From: Lutibacter sp. A80
GTDB lineage: Bacteria; Bacteroidota; Bacteroidia; Flavobacteriales; Flavobacteriaceae
NCBI RefSeq assembly: GCF_022429645.1
Contig: NZ_CP092480.1
Span: 3,764,501 to 3,828,500, forward strand
Reading direction: 5' to 3'
Length of the DNA: 64,000 nucleotides
Numbering within the stretch: the stretch's first letter is position 1; every line of letters begins with the position of its first letter. The position numbers and the translations under genes are program-made. Below the pieces are notes generated by a model. It made no database searches, was not told the DNA's origin, and worked only from the letters and a program-made list of their open reading frames with translations. Positions 43,746 to 54,139 of the stretch are shown here, piece after piece.

Positions 43746-46562
43746 TTAATAAAAACCTCTTTTTACAAAATTATAAATTTGTTTAGGTTTTATAACCAGT
43801 ACAAATCTAATTTTAGAGCTGTATTGTGGTGCGGAAACTTCCCAACCTAAATTTGAATAAAAAGGAAAATAAACTTCTAAAATATCTTGAATAAAGTTAA
43901 GTCTAATACCGTTTTCGTGGGCAAAATAAACACTTTCATTTCTGTTTTTAACAAAACCAACATCATTATAAACTTCAATCCATCTCCAAATTCCTACGCT
44001 AGTGTTTAGTGTTGATAGCCATTGATTTGCAAATGATACAGGTAATTTTGATTTAAAGCCTCCTTCATTAATAATAACTTGTTGGCTAAAAATACCAGAG
44101 GTTTCGGATCTACCTAAATAATCGTACTGGAATAGATAATCTGTTGGTCTATCTAGGGCAAAACTAAAGTAATTGCTTTCAGTTTTATTAGTTATAAATG
44201 CACCAGCAAAGAACCTGAAATCAAACTGCCTGTTAGCATCTGTTAATTTTCTATATTGTGCAGTTAGTGATAGTTTACTAAACTTACTGGAAACTTCTAA
44301 ATTTGTAGATAATCTAACATCATCAATAATTCCGGGTTTAGAGTATCCATAGCCTAAATTAAAAACACTATATTTATTGGTCTCGTAGTGTTCTGTTTGT
44401 GTTGGCGATTTTTCTTTATCTACAAATGTTAATGATGCTATTAAAGCTTTGCTTCTAACATCTCTTAAGCTTTTTCTTCTAAACTCCATAAAAGCATAAG
44501 GTTTAATTGTAGTATATGATAAATTGGGAGCATATAAGAAGTTGCTTCCAGAAATTCCGAAGGAAAGTTTATTTATTTTTTTATTTTCAGGTAAATATTC
44601 ATATTGAAAAGAGGCTGATCCTGATAAAGTTTTACTTTTAGTACTAAAAGATGGTGTTATTTTATAATTAATATTCTTATTTAATAGTGTTTTGTTTGAA
44701 AAAGCGACCCCTAAAACTAAACCATCGTAGTAATTAAATTTATATATTGGAGTGTAGAATAGTTGATTGTAATAGGTGTCTTCAATATCTTTAAAAAATT
44801 TTAATTGTAGCGGTCTGTTAAAAATTTTATTATCAATATCTTTCCAATTATTTCTTAAATTATATTCTGGTAATTGGGAATCGTAATTTAATGAAAGTTT
44901 ATCGAATCCATCTTTAGGAATTGTAATTGTTGTTATAGAATCAATATTTGTTAACCATTTTTTAAATTTAATTTCTTTGTCTTTTATTCCAAATAATTGA
45001 ATTGGGGCAGTAAAATTTCTTTTATTTTCTATACTTATTTCTAAAGAATCATTCTTATTAATGATGTTTTTTATAGTGTAATCAATTTTTTTATTTGTTT
45101 TTAAATAATCATTTTCAAACCAAGTTAGGTCTTTAGTTGTTTTTGATTTTAAGTAGTTTAAAAAATCGTTGCTTTTAATTTTTTTACCTGAATTTGAATA
45201 TGAAAATTCGAATATAGATGAAGGGATGTTATAATCTTCAACATAACTTTCTAAATATTTTAAACCGAGACCTGCTTTGTATTTATTTGCAATTTTTCTG
45301 TTAAAATTTGATAATGAATCTGCTTGAGTAGTAAGTGCTTGGTCTAAATTTTTACGAGCAGCAAATTGATATATAAAATGATATTTTTCATTAAAATCTA
45401 GTTTTGAAATGCTAAAATTTCTAATTCCCCAAAGTTTAGAAATATTTCCAATTGCTTTAATTTCAGGGTAAAAACGTTCAACATATTTAATAATTAAATA
45501 TGCGTGTAGACCATCGGTTAACCAATAATCTTCTCTGTTATTTACTAAAAAAACTTGATCTATATATTTTCTTGAAAGAATTTTAAAAAGCTTGATATCC
45601 CATTCAAAAGCATTATTATATGCAGCTAAAAAAGAAGGTAGTTGGTTAAAACCGTATACAGGGTTTTTATCGTATTCTACTTTGTTTAAAAGTATTTTAT
45701 CGTGTGGATATTTACCGAGAAATGTTTGGATAAAGTAGAATTCTCGTTTTAAAATACTTGTTTTTAAGTTTTCACTTATATCATCAGATTGTAAATTAGT
45801 GCTAATTGTGTTATCGTCAAAAGTGTATTCTTTAAAATTATTTTCTTTAGTAATATTTAATGCTATATCAAATCGATTTTTACCTGTTAGGTTGTAGTTT
45901 TTTATACTGTCCTTAATTATGTAGGTAGATTTTAAGTCTGTATTTACATAAAATTCTTTGGGTACTTTTAAATTTATGTTATAATCTGTATAGTCAATAT
46001 ACAAATCATCCATATCTAAGTTGTTATAGAGTTGCCATTTTGTGTCAAAAATTGCAGGAGTTAAATACCAATATCTTAGGTTGTATTCAAGTTCATTTTC
46101 TCCATATTTAGTGAATTTATCATTTGGTATTTTTACTAAATAGGTAGTTGATATTTTAACAGAATCGTTAGGTTTTAGTTCTTGATGGAGGTTTATTTTT
46201 AAGAGGTCTGGGTTGTCTTTAGTAATTTCAAAACTTGCTGAATTGAAATTTACGGAAACTCCACTTATTTTGGTATTTCCTCTGTATTTGTCATTAGCAA
46301 AATGAAATGTTTTTGAATAATTTTCAATAAAACGTTTAGCTAAAGGTGTTTGTTTGTCTTTATAGGCATTTGGCCAGTTATGAAAGTAAACTTCATTTAA
46401 AATGCTGTCGGACTTATTATAAAAGGTGGTTTCTTGTTGTATTTTAATTTCATTTGTGTTTGTAAATAAAGTTGCCTGCATAGTAATTTTATCTGTTTGA
46501 GCGTAAATTTTGCTCAAACAGATAAAAAAGATTGTAAAAGTACAATATGCTAACTTTTTCAA
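43746..46562 (-). CDS. M1-peptidase-like protein with C-terminal outer-membrane barrel
   Basis: A 938-residue exported protein with a Sec signal peptide ending near residue 21 (IYAQ). Residues 22 to about 430 follow the layout of M1 aminopeptidases (beta domain, then a helical catalytic-like domain with YDKNPVYGFNQLP in place of the GGMEN region). The zinc motif is not there: where HExxH would be expected the sequence is LSRKYIDQVF, and the third-ligand helix reads WLTDGLHAYL. From about 590 to the end, alternating strands with aromatic girdles and a final strand ending in aromatic residues (VKRGFY) indicate an outer-membrane beta-barrel. Function unknown. LOG lies 10 bases upstream. Confidence 0.75.
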   Translation of the reverse strand: MKKLAYCTFTIFFICLSKIYAQTDKITMQATLFTNTNEIKIQQETTFYNKSDSILNEVYFHNWPNAYKDKQTPLAKRFIENYSKTFHFANDKYRGNTKISGVSVNFNSASFEITKDNPDLLKINLHQELKPNDSVKISTTYLVKIPNDKFTKYGENELEYNLRYWYLTPAIFDTKWQLYNNLDMDDLYIDYTDYNINLKVPKEFYVNTDLKSTYIIKDSIKNYNLTGKNRFDIALNITKENNFKEYTFDDNTISTNLQSDDISENLKTSILKREFYFIQTFLGKYPHDKILLNKVEYDKNPVYGFNQLPSFLAAYNNAFEWDIKLFKILSRKYIDQVFLVNNREDYWLTDGLHAYLIIKYVERFYPEIKAIGNISKLWGIRNFSISKLDFNEKYHFIYQFAARKNLDQALTTQADSLSNFNRKIANKYKAGLGLKYLESYVEDYNIPSSIFEFSYSNSGKKIKSNDFLNYLKSKTTKDLTWFENDYLKTNKKIDYTIKNIINKNDSLEISIENKRNFTAPIQLFGIKDKEIKFKKWLTNIDSITTITIPKDGFDKLSLNYDSQLPEYNLRNNWKDIDNKIFNRPLQLKFFKDIEDTYYNQLFYTPIYKFNYYDGLVLGVAFSNKTLLNKNINYKITPSFSTKSKTLSGSASFQYEYLPENKKINKLSFGISGSNFLYAPNLSYTTIKPYAFMEFRRKSLRDVRSKALIASLTFVDKEKSPTQTEHYETNKYSVFNLGYGYSKPGIIDDVRLSTNLEVSSKFSKLSLTAQYRKLTDANRQFDFRFFAGAFITNKTESNYFSFALDRPTDYLFQYDYLGRSETSGIFSQQVIINEGGFKSKLPVSFANQWLSTLNTSVGIWRWIEVYNDVGFVKNRNESVYFAHENGIRLNFIQDILEVYFPFYSNLGWEVSAPQYSSKIRFVLVIKPKQIYNFVKRGFY

Positions 46563-46572
46563 GATTATTTGT

Positions 46573-47283
46573 TTAGAAATTTGGACTTAAACTGTATTTT
46601 TTATAGAAGGTATCTATTACCTCTAAAACTTCTTTTTCAGTATCTACTATAGAAATTAAATCTAGATCTTTTGGACTTATATTTCCTTCTTCGAGTAAGG
46701 TGTTTTTAATCCATTCAAACAATCCAGACCAAAACTTAGTACCGACTAAAACGATTGGGAATTTACCAATTTTTTTTGTTTGAATTAATGTAATTGCTTC
46801 AAATAATTCGTCCATAGTTCCAAAGCCACCAGGCATTACTACAAACCCTTGAGAATATTTTACAAACATTACTTTACGAACAAAAAAGTAATCGAAATCT
46901 AAACTTTTATCAGAATCTATATATGGATTGTCGTGCTGTTCAAAAGGTAATTCAATATTTAATCCAACCGATGTTCCATGACCTCTAGCGGCTCCTTTGT
47001 TACCAGCTTCCATAATTCCAGGACCACCACCTGTAATAACTCCATAACCACTTTGGGTTAAATGAAATGCAATACTCTCAGCTAATTTATAATATTTATT
47101 ATCTGGTTTTGTGCGAGCAGAACCAAAAATACTAACACAAGGTCCAATTTTACTTAAGCGTTCGTATCCTTCAACAAATTCTGCCATAATTTTAAATATA
47201 GCCCAAGAATCGTTTGTTTTTATTTCATTCCAAGTTTTTTGTTCAAATTTTTCTCTTATTTTTCTTTCTTCATTTGTAATCAT
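46573..47283 (-). CDS. LOG-family phosphoribohydrolase
   Basis: A 236-residue Rossmann-fold protein (TIGR00730). GGGPGIMEAGNKGA near 80-93 and the family signature PGGFGTMDELFEA near 144-156 are intact. Characterised members release free bases from nucleoside 5'-monophosphates (cytokinin-activating LOG or AMP/IMP nucleosidase activity). The N-terminus is longer than minimal LOG proteins. It is between uvrA (54 bases upstream) and the M1-like gene (10 bases downstream). Confidence 0.9.
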   Translation of the reverse strand: MITNEERKIREKFEQKTWNEIKTNDSWAIFKIMAEFVEGYERLSKIGPCVSIFGSARTKPDNKYYKLAESIAFHLTQSGYGVITGGGPGIMEAGNKGAARGHGTSVGLNIELPFEQHDNPYIDSDKSLDFDYFFVRKVMFVKYSQGFVVMPGGFGTMDELFEAITLIQTKKIGKFPIVLVGTKFWSGLFEWIKNTLLEEGNISPKDLDLISIVDTEKEVLEVIDTFYKKYSLSPNF

Positions 47284-47337
47284 AAACTTCTAATAAATTT
47301 TTAAGTTGCTAAATATAAGTTTAAAAAAGTTAGTTGA

Positions 47338-50163
47338 CTAATGTAATTCTTTTTTTAAGAACTTAGCAGTATAGCTTTTTTTATGTAAACTAATTTGTTC
47401 TGGTGTTCCACTACAAATTAATTGTCCTCCATTTTTACCACCTTCCATACCAATATCAATAATATAATCTGCTAGTTTTATAACATCCATATTGTGTTCA
47501 ATTATAAGTATTGTATTGCCTTTATTGGCAAGTTTGTTTAGAACTTCCATAAGTACTCTAATGTCTTCAAAATGGAGTCCAGTTGTTGGTTCATCTAATA
47601 TGTAAAATGTATTTCCAGTATCTCTTTTAGAAAGTTCTGCTGCTAATTTTATACGTTGTGCTTCACCTCCAGAGAGTGTGGTGGATTGTTGTCCTAGAGT
47701 AATATAACCCAACCCAACATCGTTTATTGTTTTTAATTTTCTATGAATTTTTGGAATATTTTCAAAAAATACAACAGCATCTTCAATGGTCATATTTAAC
47801 ACATCTGAAATAGATTTACCTTTATATCTAATTTCTAAGGTTTCTCTATTAAAACGTTTGCCTTGGCAGGTTTCGCATTCTACATGAACATCTGGTAAAA
47901 AATTCATTTCAATAACTCTAACTCCACCTCCTTGGCAGGTTTCGCATCGTCCACCTTTTACATTAAAAGAGAATCTTCCAGGTTTGTAACCTCTAATTGA
48001 GGCTTCGTTTGTTTTAGCGTATAAGCTTCTTATTTCGCCAAAAACACCTGTGTAGGTTGCTGGGTTGGAACGAGGAGTTCTTCCAATTGGAGATTGGTCT
48101 ATATCAATAACTTTATCGATATGTTCTAAGCCTTTTACAGATTTATAAGGCATTGGTTTTTTTACGCCATTATAAATATGTTTATTTAATATTGGGTATA
48201 AAGTTTCATTAATTAAGGTAGATTTTCCGCTACCAGAAACACCGGTTACACAAATTAATTTGCCTAAAGGGAAATCTACAGAAACATTTTTTAAATTATT
48301 TCCGCTGGCTCCTTTTAAAGAGATGGTTTTGCCGTTTCCTTTTCTTCTTTTTTTAGGAATTTCAATTTTTTTAGAGCCATTTAAGTAGTTAGCAGTTAAA
48401 GTTTTTTGTGTTTTTAATTCTTTAAATGTTCCTTCACTAACAATTTCACCACCGTGTACACCTGCTCCAGGTCCAATATCTAGCACAAAATCTGCGTGTT
48501 CAATCATGTCTTTGTCGTGTTCAACTACAATTACAGAGTTACCTACATCTCTTAAATTTATAAGTGATTTTATTAGCTTTTCGTTGTCTCTTTGGTGAAG
48601 CCCAATACTTGGTTCATCTAAAATATAAAGTACACCAACTAATTGAGAACCAATTTGAGTTGCTAATCTAATGCGTTGAGCTTCACCACCAGAAAGTGAT
48701 TTTGAGCTTCTGTCTAAAGCTAAATAATCTAGTCCCACATCTAATAAAAATTGAATGCGAGTTCTAATTTCTTTTAATATTTCTGAAGCTATTTTTAATT
48801 GTTTTTTAGATAGTTTTTCTTCAATATTAGAAAACCATTCTGCTAATTCTGAAATATCTAATTGTGCTAATTCCGAAATATTTTTATTATTTATTTTGAA
48901 ATATAAAGCTTCTTTTTTAAGACGATTTGCATGGCAAGAGTCACAATCAATTTCGTCCATATAATCTTTAGCCCAACGCTTTATTGAAGTAGAATCACTT
49001 GCTTTGTATTGGCTTTCAATAAAGTTGATGATGCCTTCAAAATCAATTTCGTAATTTCTAGTAATTCCCATTGTTTTAGAAGCAATTTTAAATTTTTCAT
49101 TACCTCCATTTAAAATTATGTCTAAGGCTTCTTTTGGTATTTTAGAAATTGGATCGGTTAATTGAAAATTATAGCGCTCTGCAATAAGTTGTAGTTGTTT
49201 AAAAATCCAACTATTTTTTTGCTCACCAATTGGGGCGATTCCGCCATTTTTAATTGAAATAGCTTTGTTGGGAATTATTTTTTGAATATTTACTTTTTGT
49301 ACTCTTCCAAGTCCGTTACACTTTGGGCAGGCTCCTTTTGGTGAATTAAAAGAGAATGAGTTTGGTTCAGGGTTTGGATATGAAATTCCTGTTTCTGGGC
49401 ACATTAATTCACGACTAAAATAACGAGGTACTTCAGTATTGTGTTCTAAAACCATTAATACATTTTCTCCAGAATATAATGCTGTTGTAATGGTTTGTTC
49501 TAATCTTTTTTCAGAAGAATTATTAACTAATAAGCGGTCAATTACAATTTCAATATCATGTGTTTTGTACCTGTCAAGGCGCATTCCTTTTTCAATGTCT
49601 TTAATTTCTCCATCAACGCGTACTTTTACAAATCCTTGTTTTGCTATTTGCTCAAATAATTCTCTGTAATGTCCTTTTCTAGATTTAATTACTGGAGCTA
49701 AAATCGCAATTTTTTTATTATTAAAATCAGAAAGAATTAACTCTTTTATTTGTTCATCGCTATAACTTATCATTTTTTTATTGGTGTTATAGCTATAAGC
49801 ATCAGCAGCTCGAGCAAATAGTAATCTTAAAAAGTCGTAAATTTCTGTTATAGTACCAACTGTAGATCTTGGACTTTTATTAGTTGTTTTTTGTTCAATA
49901 GAAATTACGGGAGATAGTCCATCAATTTTATCAACATCAGGACGCTCTAATCCGCCTAAAAATTGCCTAGCGTAGGCTGAAAAAGTTTCAATATACCTGC
50001 GTTGACCCTCCGCATAAATTGTGTCAAATGCTAATGACGATTTTCCACTACCACTTAAACCAGTAATAACTACTAATTTTTCTCTTGGAATACGAACATC
50101 AATATTTTTTAAATTATGGACACGTGCTCCTAAAATTTCAATATATTCTTCTTGTTTTATCAT
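47338..50163 (-). CDS. uvrA: Excinuclease ABC subunit A
   Basis: A 941-residue protein from the ATG at 50163. A TTG further out at 50184 lies inside the promoter element and is rejected. UvrA finds DNA damage in nucleotide excision repair. Two ABC modules are present: Walker A motifs [14 protein letters not shown] near 35 and [15 protein letters not shown] near 634, and two LSGGEAQRI signatures. Zinc-binding CxxC pairs lie at CPKCNGLG near 276 and at CETCQGGG...CETCQG near 732-756. The single start supports the main promoter mapped at 50182-50189. Confidence 0.98.
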   Translation of the reverse strand: MIKQEEYIEILGARVHNLKNIDVRIPREKLVVITGLSGSGKSSLAFDTIYAEGQRRYIETFSAYARQFLGGLERPDVDKIDGLSPVISIEQKTTNKSPRSTVGTITEIYDFLRLLFARAADAYSYNTNKKMISYSDEQIKELILSDFNNKKIAILAPVIKSRKGHYRELFEQIAKQGFVKVRVDGEIKDIEKGMRLDRYKTHDIEIVIDRLLVNNSSEKRLEQTITTALYSGENVLMVLEHNTEVPRYFSRELMCPETGISYPNPEPNSFSFNSPKGACPKCNGLGRVQKVNIQKIIPNKAISIKNGGIAPIGEQKNSWIFKQLQLIAERYNFQLTDPISKIPKEALDIILNGGNEKFKIASKTMGITRNYEIDFEGIINFIESQYKASDSTSIKRWAKDYMDEIDCDSCHANRLKKEALYFKINNKNISELAQLDISELAEWFSNIEEKLSKKQLKIASEILKEIRTRIQFLLDVGLDYLALDRSSKSLSGGEAQRIRLATQIGSQLVGVLYILDEPSIGLHQRDNEKLIKSLINLRDVGNSVIVVEHDKDMIEHADFVLDIGPGAGVHGGEIVSEGTFKELKTQKTLTANYLNGSKKIEIPKKRRKGNGKTISLKGASGNNLKNVSVDFPLGKLICVTGVSGSGKSTLINETLYPILNKHIYNGVKKPMPYKSVKGLEHIDKVIDIDQSPIGRTPRSNPATYTGVFGEIRSLYAKTNEASIRGYKPGRFSFNVKGGRCETCQGGGVRVIEMNFLPDVHVECETCQGKRFNRETLEIRYKGKSISDVLNMTIEDAVVFFENIPKIHRKLKTINDVGLGYITLGQQSTTLSGGEAQRIKLAAELSKRDTGNTFYILDEPTTGLHFEDIRVLMEVLNKLANKGNTILIIEHNMDVIKLADYIIDIGMEGGKNGGQLICSGTPEQISLHKKSYTAKFLKKELH

Positions 50164-50181
50164 TAGATTTTTGGAAAGTGG

Positions 50182-50189
50182 CAAAGTTA
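50182..50189 (-). promoter_or_regulatory. -7 promoter element for uvrA
   Basis: Read leftward the bases are TAACTTTG, matching TAnnTTTG; the predicted start near 50176 is 13 bases before the ATG at 50163 and rules out the TTG at 50184. Confidence 0.7.
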
Positions 50190-50266
50190 AAAAATGTAAT
50201 CACAATTTACATGTAGTAGCTCATCTTATTTTGAAAATTAGTATATTGCGTTAAAATAAATAACTT

Positions 50267-50494
50267 TTGAACTTGATTAATTCTATAAGACTTTTTTTTG
50301 AAAGACATGGTTTTGCTGTCTCATCTAGGTTTGCAGACCGTTTAGGAATGAACGTGTCTAGTGTGCGTTTATTTTTTATTTATATTTCGTTTGTAACGTT
50401 AGGTTTTTCATTTGGAATATATTTAACGCTTGCTTTTTTACTGCGATTAAAAGATTTAATTTATACTAAAAGAAGTTCTGTGTTCGATTTGTAA
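50267..50494 (+). CDS. PspC-domain small membrane protein
   Basis: A 75-residue protein with a TTG start at 50267. The PspC layout is clear: a short cytoplasmic helix (GFAVSSRFADRLGMNVSSVRLFFIY) followed by one hydrophobic segment (VRLFFIYISFVTLGFSFGIYLTLAFLL region, about 33-60) and a charged end. PspC in enterobacteria relays envelope stress; small PspC proteins in this phylum have no defined partner. The next gene, a potassium channel, starts 6 bases later, so the two are co-transcribed. Confidence 0.8.
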   Translation: MNLINSIRLFFERHGFAVSSRFADRLGMNVSSVRLFFIYISFVTLGFSFGIYLTLAFLLRLKDLIYTKRSSVFDL

Positions 50495-50500
50495 AATGCT

Positions 50501-51496
50501 ATGGATAGTAGGTCAAAATTAGGTGTTTCTATAGGGTTGTTATTTGTTGTAATAATCGTTGGTGTGTCGGGCTATATGTTTATTTCTGGAGATAATTTTA
50601 TAGATTCATTGTATATGACGATTATAACAATGACAACTGTTGGTTTTGGTGAAATTCACCCGCTTAATTACACCGAAAAACTATTTACTATATTTTTAAT
50701 TTTAATAAGTATTGTTGTTTATGGTTATACAGTTACTGCCTTAACCGAATATTTAGCAAATGGAAAAATATTAGAACGTTTAAAACATAAAAGAGTGCAA
50801 CAAAAAATTCAAAATTTAAAAAATCATACCGTTGTTTGTGGTTATGGACGTAACGGTAAACAAGCAGTTGCTAAGCTAATTAAATTTAATCAGCCTTGTG
50901 TTGTAATTGAAAAAAGAGAGCAAGAAATTGCTGAATTAGAAAAAGATGATGTTTTATTTATTGATGGCGATGCAACTAAAGATGAAGACTTAGCAAAGTT
51001 AGGTCTAGAAAGAGCAAAAAGTTTGATTACCGCGCTACCTTCAGATGCAGATAATTTATTTGTTGTTTTATCGGCACGTCAGTTCAATAAAGATTTTACC
51101 ATTATAAGTAGAGCTTCTAGCGAATCTTCTTATGGAAAGTTAAAATTTGCAGGAGCAACAAATGTTATTATGCCAGATAAATTAGGAGGTGCACATATGG
51201 CTTCTTTAGTTGTTACACCAGATTTAATTGAATTTGTTAATAGACTAACCGTAATGGGTGATGTAGAAGCTAATTTAGAAGAAGTTTCCGTAAATGAATT
51301 GCCTTCAAAATATATTTTAAAAACTATTTTAGATTTAGATTTAAGAAAAAAAACAGGATGTAATGTTATTGGTTTTAAAACGCAAGAAAACGAATATATA
51401 ATTAATCCTGATGCAACCACAAAATTAGAAAAAAACACTTTTTTAATTGTTTTAGGAAATAAAGAACAAATTTTGAGATTAAGAGAGTTGTTTTAA
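50501..51496 (+). CDS. Potassium channel with TrkA-N (RCK) domain
   Basis: A 331-residue two-transmembrane ion channel. Helices at about 7-28 and 62-84 flank the pore loop TMTTVGFGEI, whose TVGFG matches the potassium selectivity filter. The cytoplasmic part starts at NHTVVCGYGRNGKQAV near 107, an RCK/TrkA-N Rossmann domain for nucleotide or ion gating, followed by a TrkA-C-like domain (about 245-331). It resembles MthK/Kch channels. Paired with a PspC protein. Confidence 0.9.
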   Translation: MDSRSKLGVSIGLLFVVIIVGVSGYMFISGDNFIDSLYMTIITMTTVGFGEIHPLNYTEKLFTIFLILISIVVYGYTVTALTEYLANGKILERLKHKRVQQKIQNLKNHTVVCGYGRNGKQAVAKLIKFNQPCVVIEKREQEIAELEKDDVLFIDGDATKDEDLAKLGLERAKSLITALPSDADNLFVVLSARQFNKDFTIISRASSESSYGKLKFAGATNVIMPDKLGGAHMASLVVTPDLIEFVNRLTVMGDVEANLEEVSVNELPSKYILKTILDLDLRKKTGCNVIGFKTQENEYIINPDATTKLEKNTFLIVLGNKEQILRLRELF

Positions 51497-51618
51497 GCCT
51501 TTAATTTTTTTTAGTATATTATTTAGATTGGTATTAAATATTCTTTTTAATTGTTAAAAACTTGTAGTAACCTCATTTTTTATGGATATTGCGGTGATTT
51601 TTAAAAATAAAATAAATT

Positions 51619-53223
51619 ATGAAGAATAAGTACTTGTCGCTATTATTTATATTAGCACCCTTTTTAACATTTGCAAACGAAATGTCTATTGATGAAAAAA
51701 TTGAAGCAAAATTTAAACCTTTTGCTGATGCTGTTAGTTCAGTAGTTTTTTATCCAGTTTCGATTGTAGGTATTGATGTTCCAATAGTAATTATAATATT
51801 ACTCTTGGGTGCTTTATTCTTTACGTTATATTTTAAATTTGCCAATATTACTTTATTAGGTGTTGCTATTAATGCAGCTCAAGGTAAATATGATAAAGTA
51901 GATCATCATTCTGTAGATGTAGTTGCAGGTGATCCTACACCAGGAGGAGATGTTTTTGAAAGTGTTCAGGTAGAAGGTGTTGTAGGTGAAGTTACTCATT
52001 TTCAAGCATTAACAGCTGCGCTTTCAGCAACAGTAGGTTTAGGTAATATTGCTGGTGTTGCAGTAGCAATTGCTATTGGTGGTCCAGGGGCTACAATTTG
52101 GATGATTTTAGCAGGTTTTATAGGGATGTCTACAAAATTAGTTGAAGCTACTTTAGGAGTAAAATATAGAGAAGTTGGAGAGGATGGGAAAATATATGGA
52201 GGTCCAATGTATTATCTTAGAAAAGGTTTAAAAGAAAAGAAACTATCTGGAGTTGGAAAAGTTTTAGCAGGTATGTATGCTGTATTTGTAATTGGAGGCT
52301 CTTTTGGAGGTGGAAACATGTTTCAATCTAACCAAGCAGCTGCACAGTTTAAATTACTTTTTGGGTTAGATTCAGGGTTTTTCTTTGGAGTTATAATGGC
52401 AGTTTTAGTAGGAGTTGTTATTATTGGAGGAATAAAACGAATTGGACAAGTAACAGAAAAAATAGTGCCAATTATGGCTATAATGTTTGTAGGAGCTTCT
52501 TTAATAATTATAGTTATGAACTTTACAATTATTCCAGATGCAATGGTACAAATATGGAACGGAGCATTTAATGAAACTTCAGTTGTTGGAGGTGTAATTG
52601 GTGTTATGATTGTTGGATTTCAAAGAGCTGCTTTTTCAAATGAGGCTGGAGTTGGATCTGCTTCAATTGCACACGCAGCAGTAAAAACTAGATATCCTGC
52701 TAGTGAAGGGATAGTTGCTTCAATAGGGCCTTTTGTAGATACTGTTATTATTTGTTCAATGACAGCTTTAGTAATTGTAGTAACTAATTTAAAAAGTAAT
52801 TTATTTAATTATTCTAATTTAGATGAAGGAAGTAATGTAATTATGAATGGAACTGGAGAACATTTAGGAGGTGTTGATTTAACATCTGTTGCTTTTGATT
52901 CTGCAATTCCAAATTTTTCTATACTATTAACAATAGCAGTTATTCTTTTTGCTTTTTCAACAATGTTATCTTGGTCTTATTACGGAATACAAGGTTGGAA
53001 ATATTTATTTGGAAAAAGTAAAATTGCTGATATTTCGTATAAATCATTATTTTTAATTTTTGTTGTAATAGGGGCGTCTTCTAGTTTAGGTTCTGTAATT
53101 GAGTTTTCTGATGCTATGATTTTTGCAATGGTATTTCCAAATATTATAGGTCTGTTATTATTGGCTCCAAAGGTTAAAGGTGAAATAAAAAAATATCTTA
53201 CAGCCATAGGGCGGATAAAATAA
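51619..53223 (+). CDS. Sodium:alanine symporter (AGCS family)
   Basis: A 534-residue inner-membrane transporter with about 11 membrane segments. An N-terminal hydrophobic segment that could be a signal is present (LSLLFILAPFLTFANE). AGCS blocks include SATVGLGNIAGVAVAIAIGGPGATIWM near 138-164, MYYLRKGLKEKK near 198 and FQRAAFSNEAGVGSASIAHAA near 334-354. It imports alanine or glycine with sodium. HHH-domain and acyl-CoA dehydrogenase genes follow at 15 and 28 bases, but their functions are unrelated. Confidence 0.92.
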   Translation: MKNKYLSLLFILAPFLTFANEMSIDEKIEAKFKPFADAVSSVVFYPVSIVGIDVPIVIIILLLGALFFTLYFKFANITLLGVAINAAQGKYDKVDHHSVDVVAGDPTPGGDVFESVQVEGVVGEVTHFQALTAALSATVGLGNIAGVAVAIAIGGPGATIWMILAGFIGMSTKLVEATLGVKYREVGEDGKIYGGPMYYLRKGLKEKKLSGVGKVLAGMYAVFVIGGSFGGGNMFQSNQAAAQFKLLFGLDSGFFFGVIMAVLVGVVIIGGIKRIGQVTEKIVPIMAIMFVGASLIIIVMNFTIIPDAMVQIWNGAFNETSVVGGVIGVMIVGFQRAAFSNEAGVGSASIAHAAVKTRYPASEGIVASIGPFVDTVIICSMTALVIVVTNLKSNLFNYSNLDEGSNVIMNGTGEHLGGVDLTSVAFDSAIPNFSILLTIAVILFAFSTMLSWSYYGIQGWKYLFGKSKIADISYKSLFLIFVVIGASSSLGSVIEFSDAMIFAMVFPNIIGLLLLAPKVKGEIKKYLTAIGRIK

Positions 53224-53238
53224 TAAAATAGGATACAC

Positions 53239-54111
53239 ATGAACAATATTAAATCCCATTTCAGGTATAATAAAAGCCAAAGAAATGGGGTTTTCTTTTT
53301 GTTATTAATTATTGTTTTATTACTAATTACCTTCTTTTTTTTCGATTTTTCTTCAAATACAGCAACAGATTTTTCTCAAAATGAAATCGAAAGTTTTAAA
53401 AAGGAACAAGATTCCTTGCTAAAAATAAAATTAGAAAATAGTAAACCTAAAATTTACCCTTTTAACCCTAATTATATTACAGATTTTAAAGGCTATCAGT
53501 TAGGTATGAGTACCGAAGAGATAGATCGGTTACTTTCTTTTAGAAAAACTGGTAAATTTGTAAATTCTATTGAAGAGTTTAAAAATGTTACTAAAATAAG
53601 AGATAGTATATTAAATAAAATAAGTCCTTATTTTAAATTTCCAGATTGGGTAACTACTAAAAATAATAAACCTAACAATAATTTTAAGCAACCTATAAAA
53701 CAGCAAATCGAAGAAAAAGATTTAAACTTGGTTACGGCCGAAGATTTAATTAAAATTAGAGGAATAGGGGAGAAAACTGCTACTAGAATACTTAATTATA
53801 GAGAGAAATTACAAGGCTTTACGTATAGCGATCAGCTTTATGAAGTTTATTATTTAGATAAGGAAGTTGCAGATAAAGCATTAGAATATTATAAAATATT
53901 ATCAAAACCAACAATAAAAAAGATAAACATTAATACAGCTTTGTTTAAAGAAGTTTTAGCAATTGTATATGTTGATTACGAACTTACTAAGAAAATTTTT
54001 AATTACAGAGATGAAGTCGCTGAAATTCAATCTTTAGAAGAATTAAAAAAAATTGATGGTTTCCCTTTGGAAAAATTTGATAGAATAAGCTTATATTTGG
54101 TGGCTGAATAA
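53239..54111 (+). CDS. Helix-hairpin-helix protein, ComEA-like
   Basis: A 290-residue protein anchored by one N-terminal membrane helix (about 17-36). Three HhH units can be picked out: near 91-120 (GMSTEEIDRLLSFRK), 167-205 (TAEDLIKIRGIGEKTATRI) and 228-290 (NINTALFKEVLAIVYVDYE and DEVAEIQSLEELKKIDGF). Such modules bind DNA backbone; ComEA in competent bacteria takes up DNA in the periplasm. The number of repeats is larger than in ComEA, so a role in DNA uptake is only possible. Confidence 0.8.
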   Translation: MNNIKSHFRYNKSQRNGVFFLLLIIVLLLITFFFFDFSSNTATDFSQNEIESFKKEQDSLLKIKLENSKPKIYPFNPNYITDFKGYQLGMSTEEIDRLLSFRKTGKFVNSIEEFKNVTKIRDSILNKISPYFKFPDWVTTKNNKPNNNFKQPIKQQIEEKDLNLVTAEDLIKIRGIGEKTATRILNYREKLQGFTYSDQLYEVYYLDKEVADKALEYYKILSKPTIKKININTALFKEVLAIVYVDYELTKKIFNYRDEVAEIQSLEELKKIDGFPLEKFDRISLYLVAE

Positions 54112-54139
54112 AATTATAATCAAAATAGGTTATCTTCAA

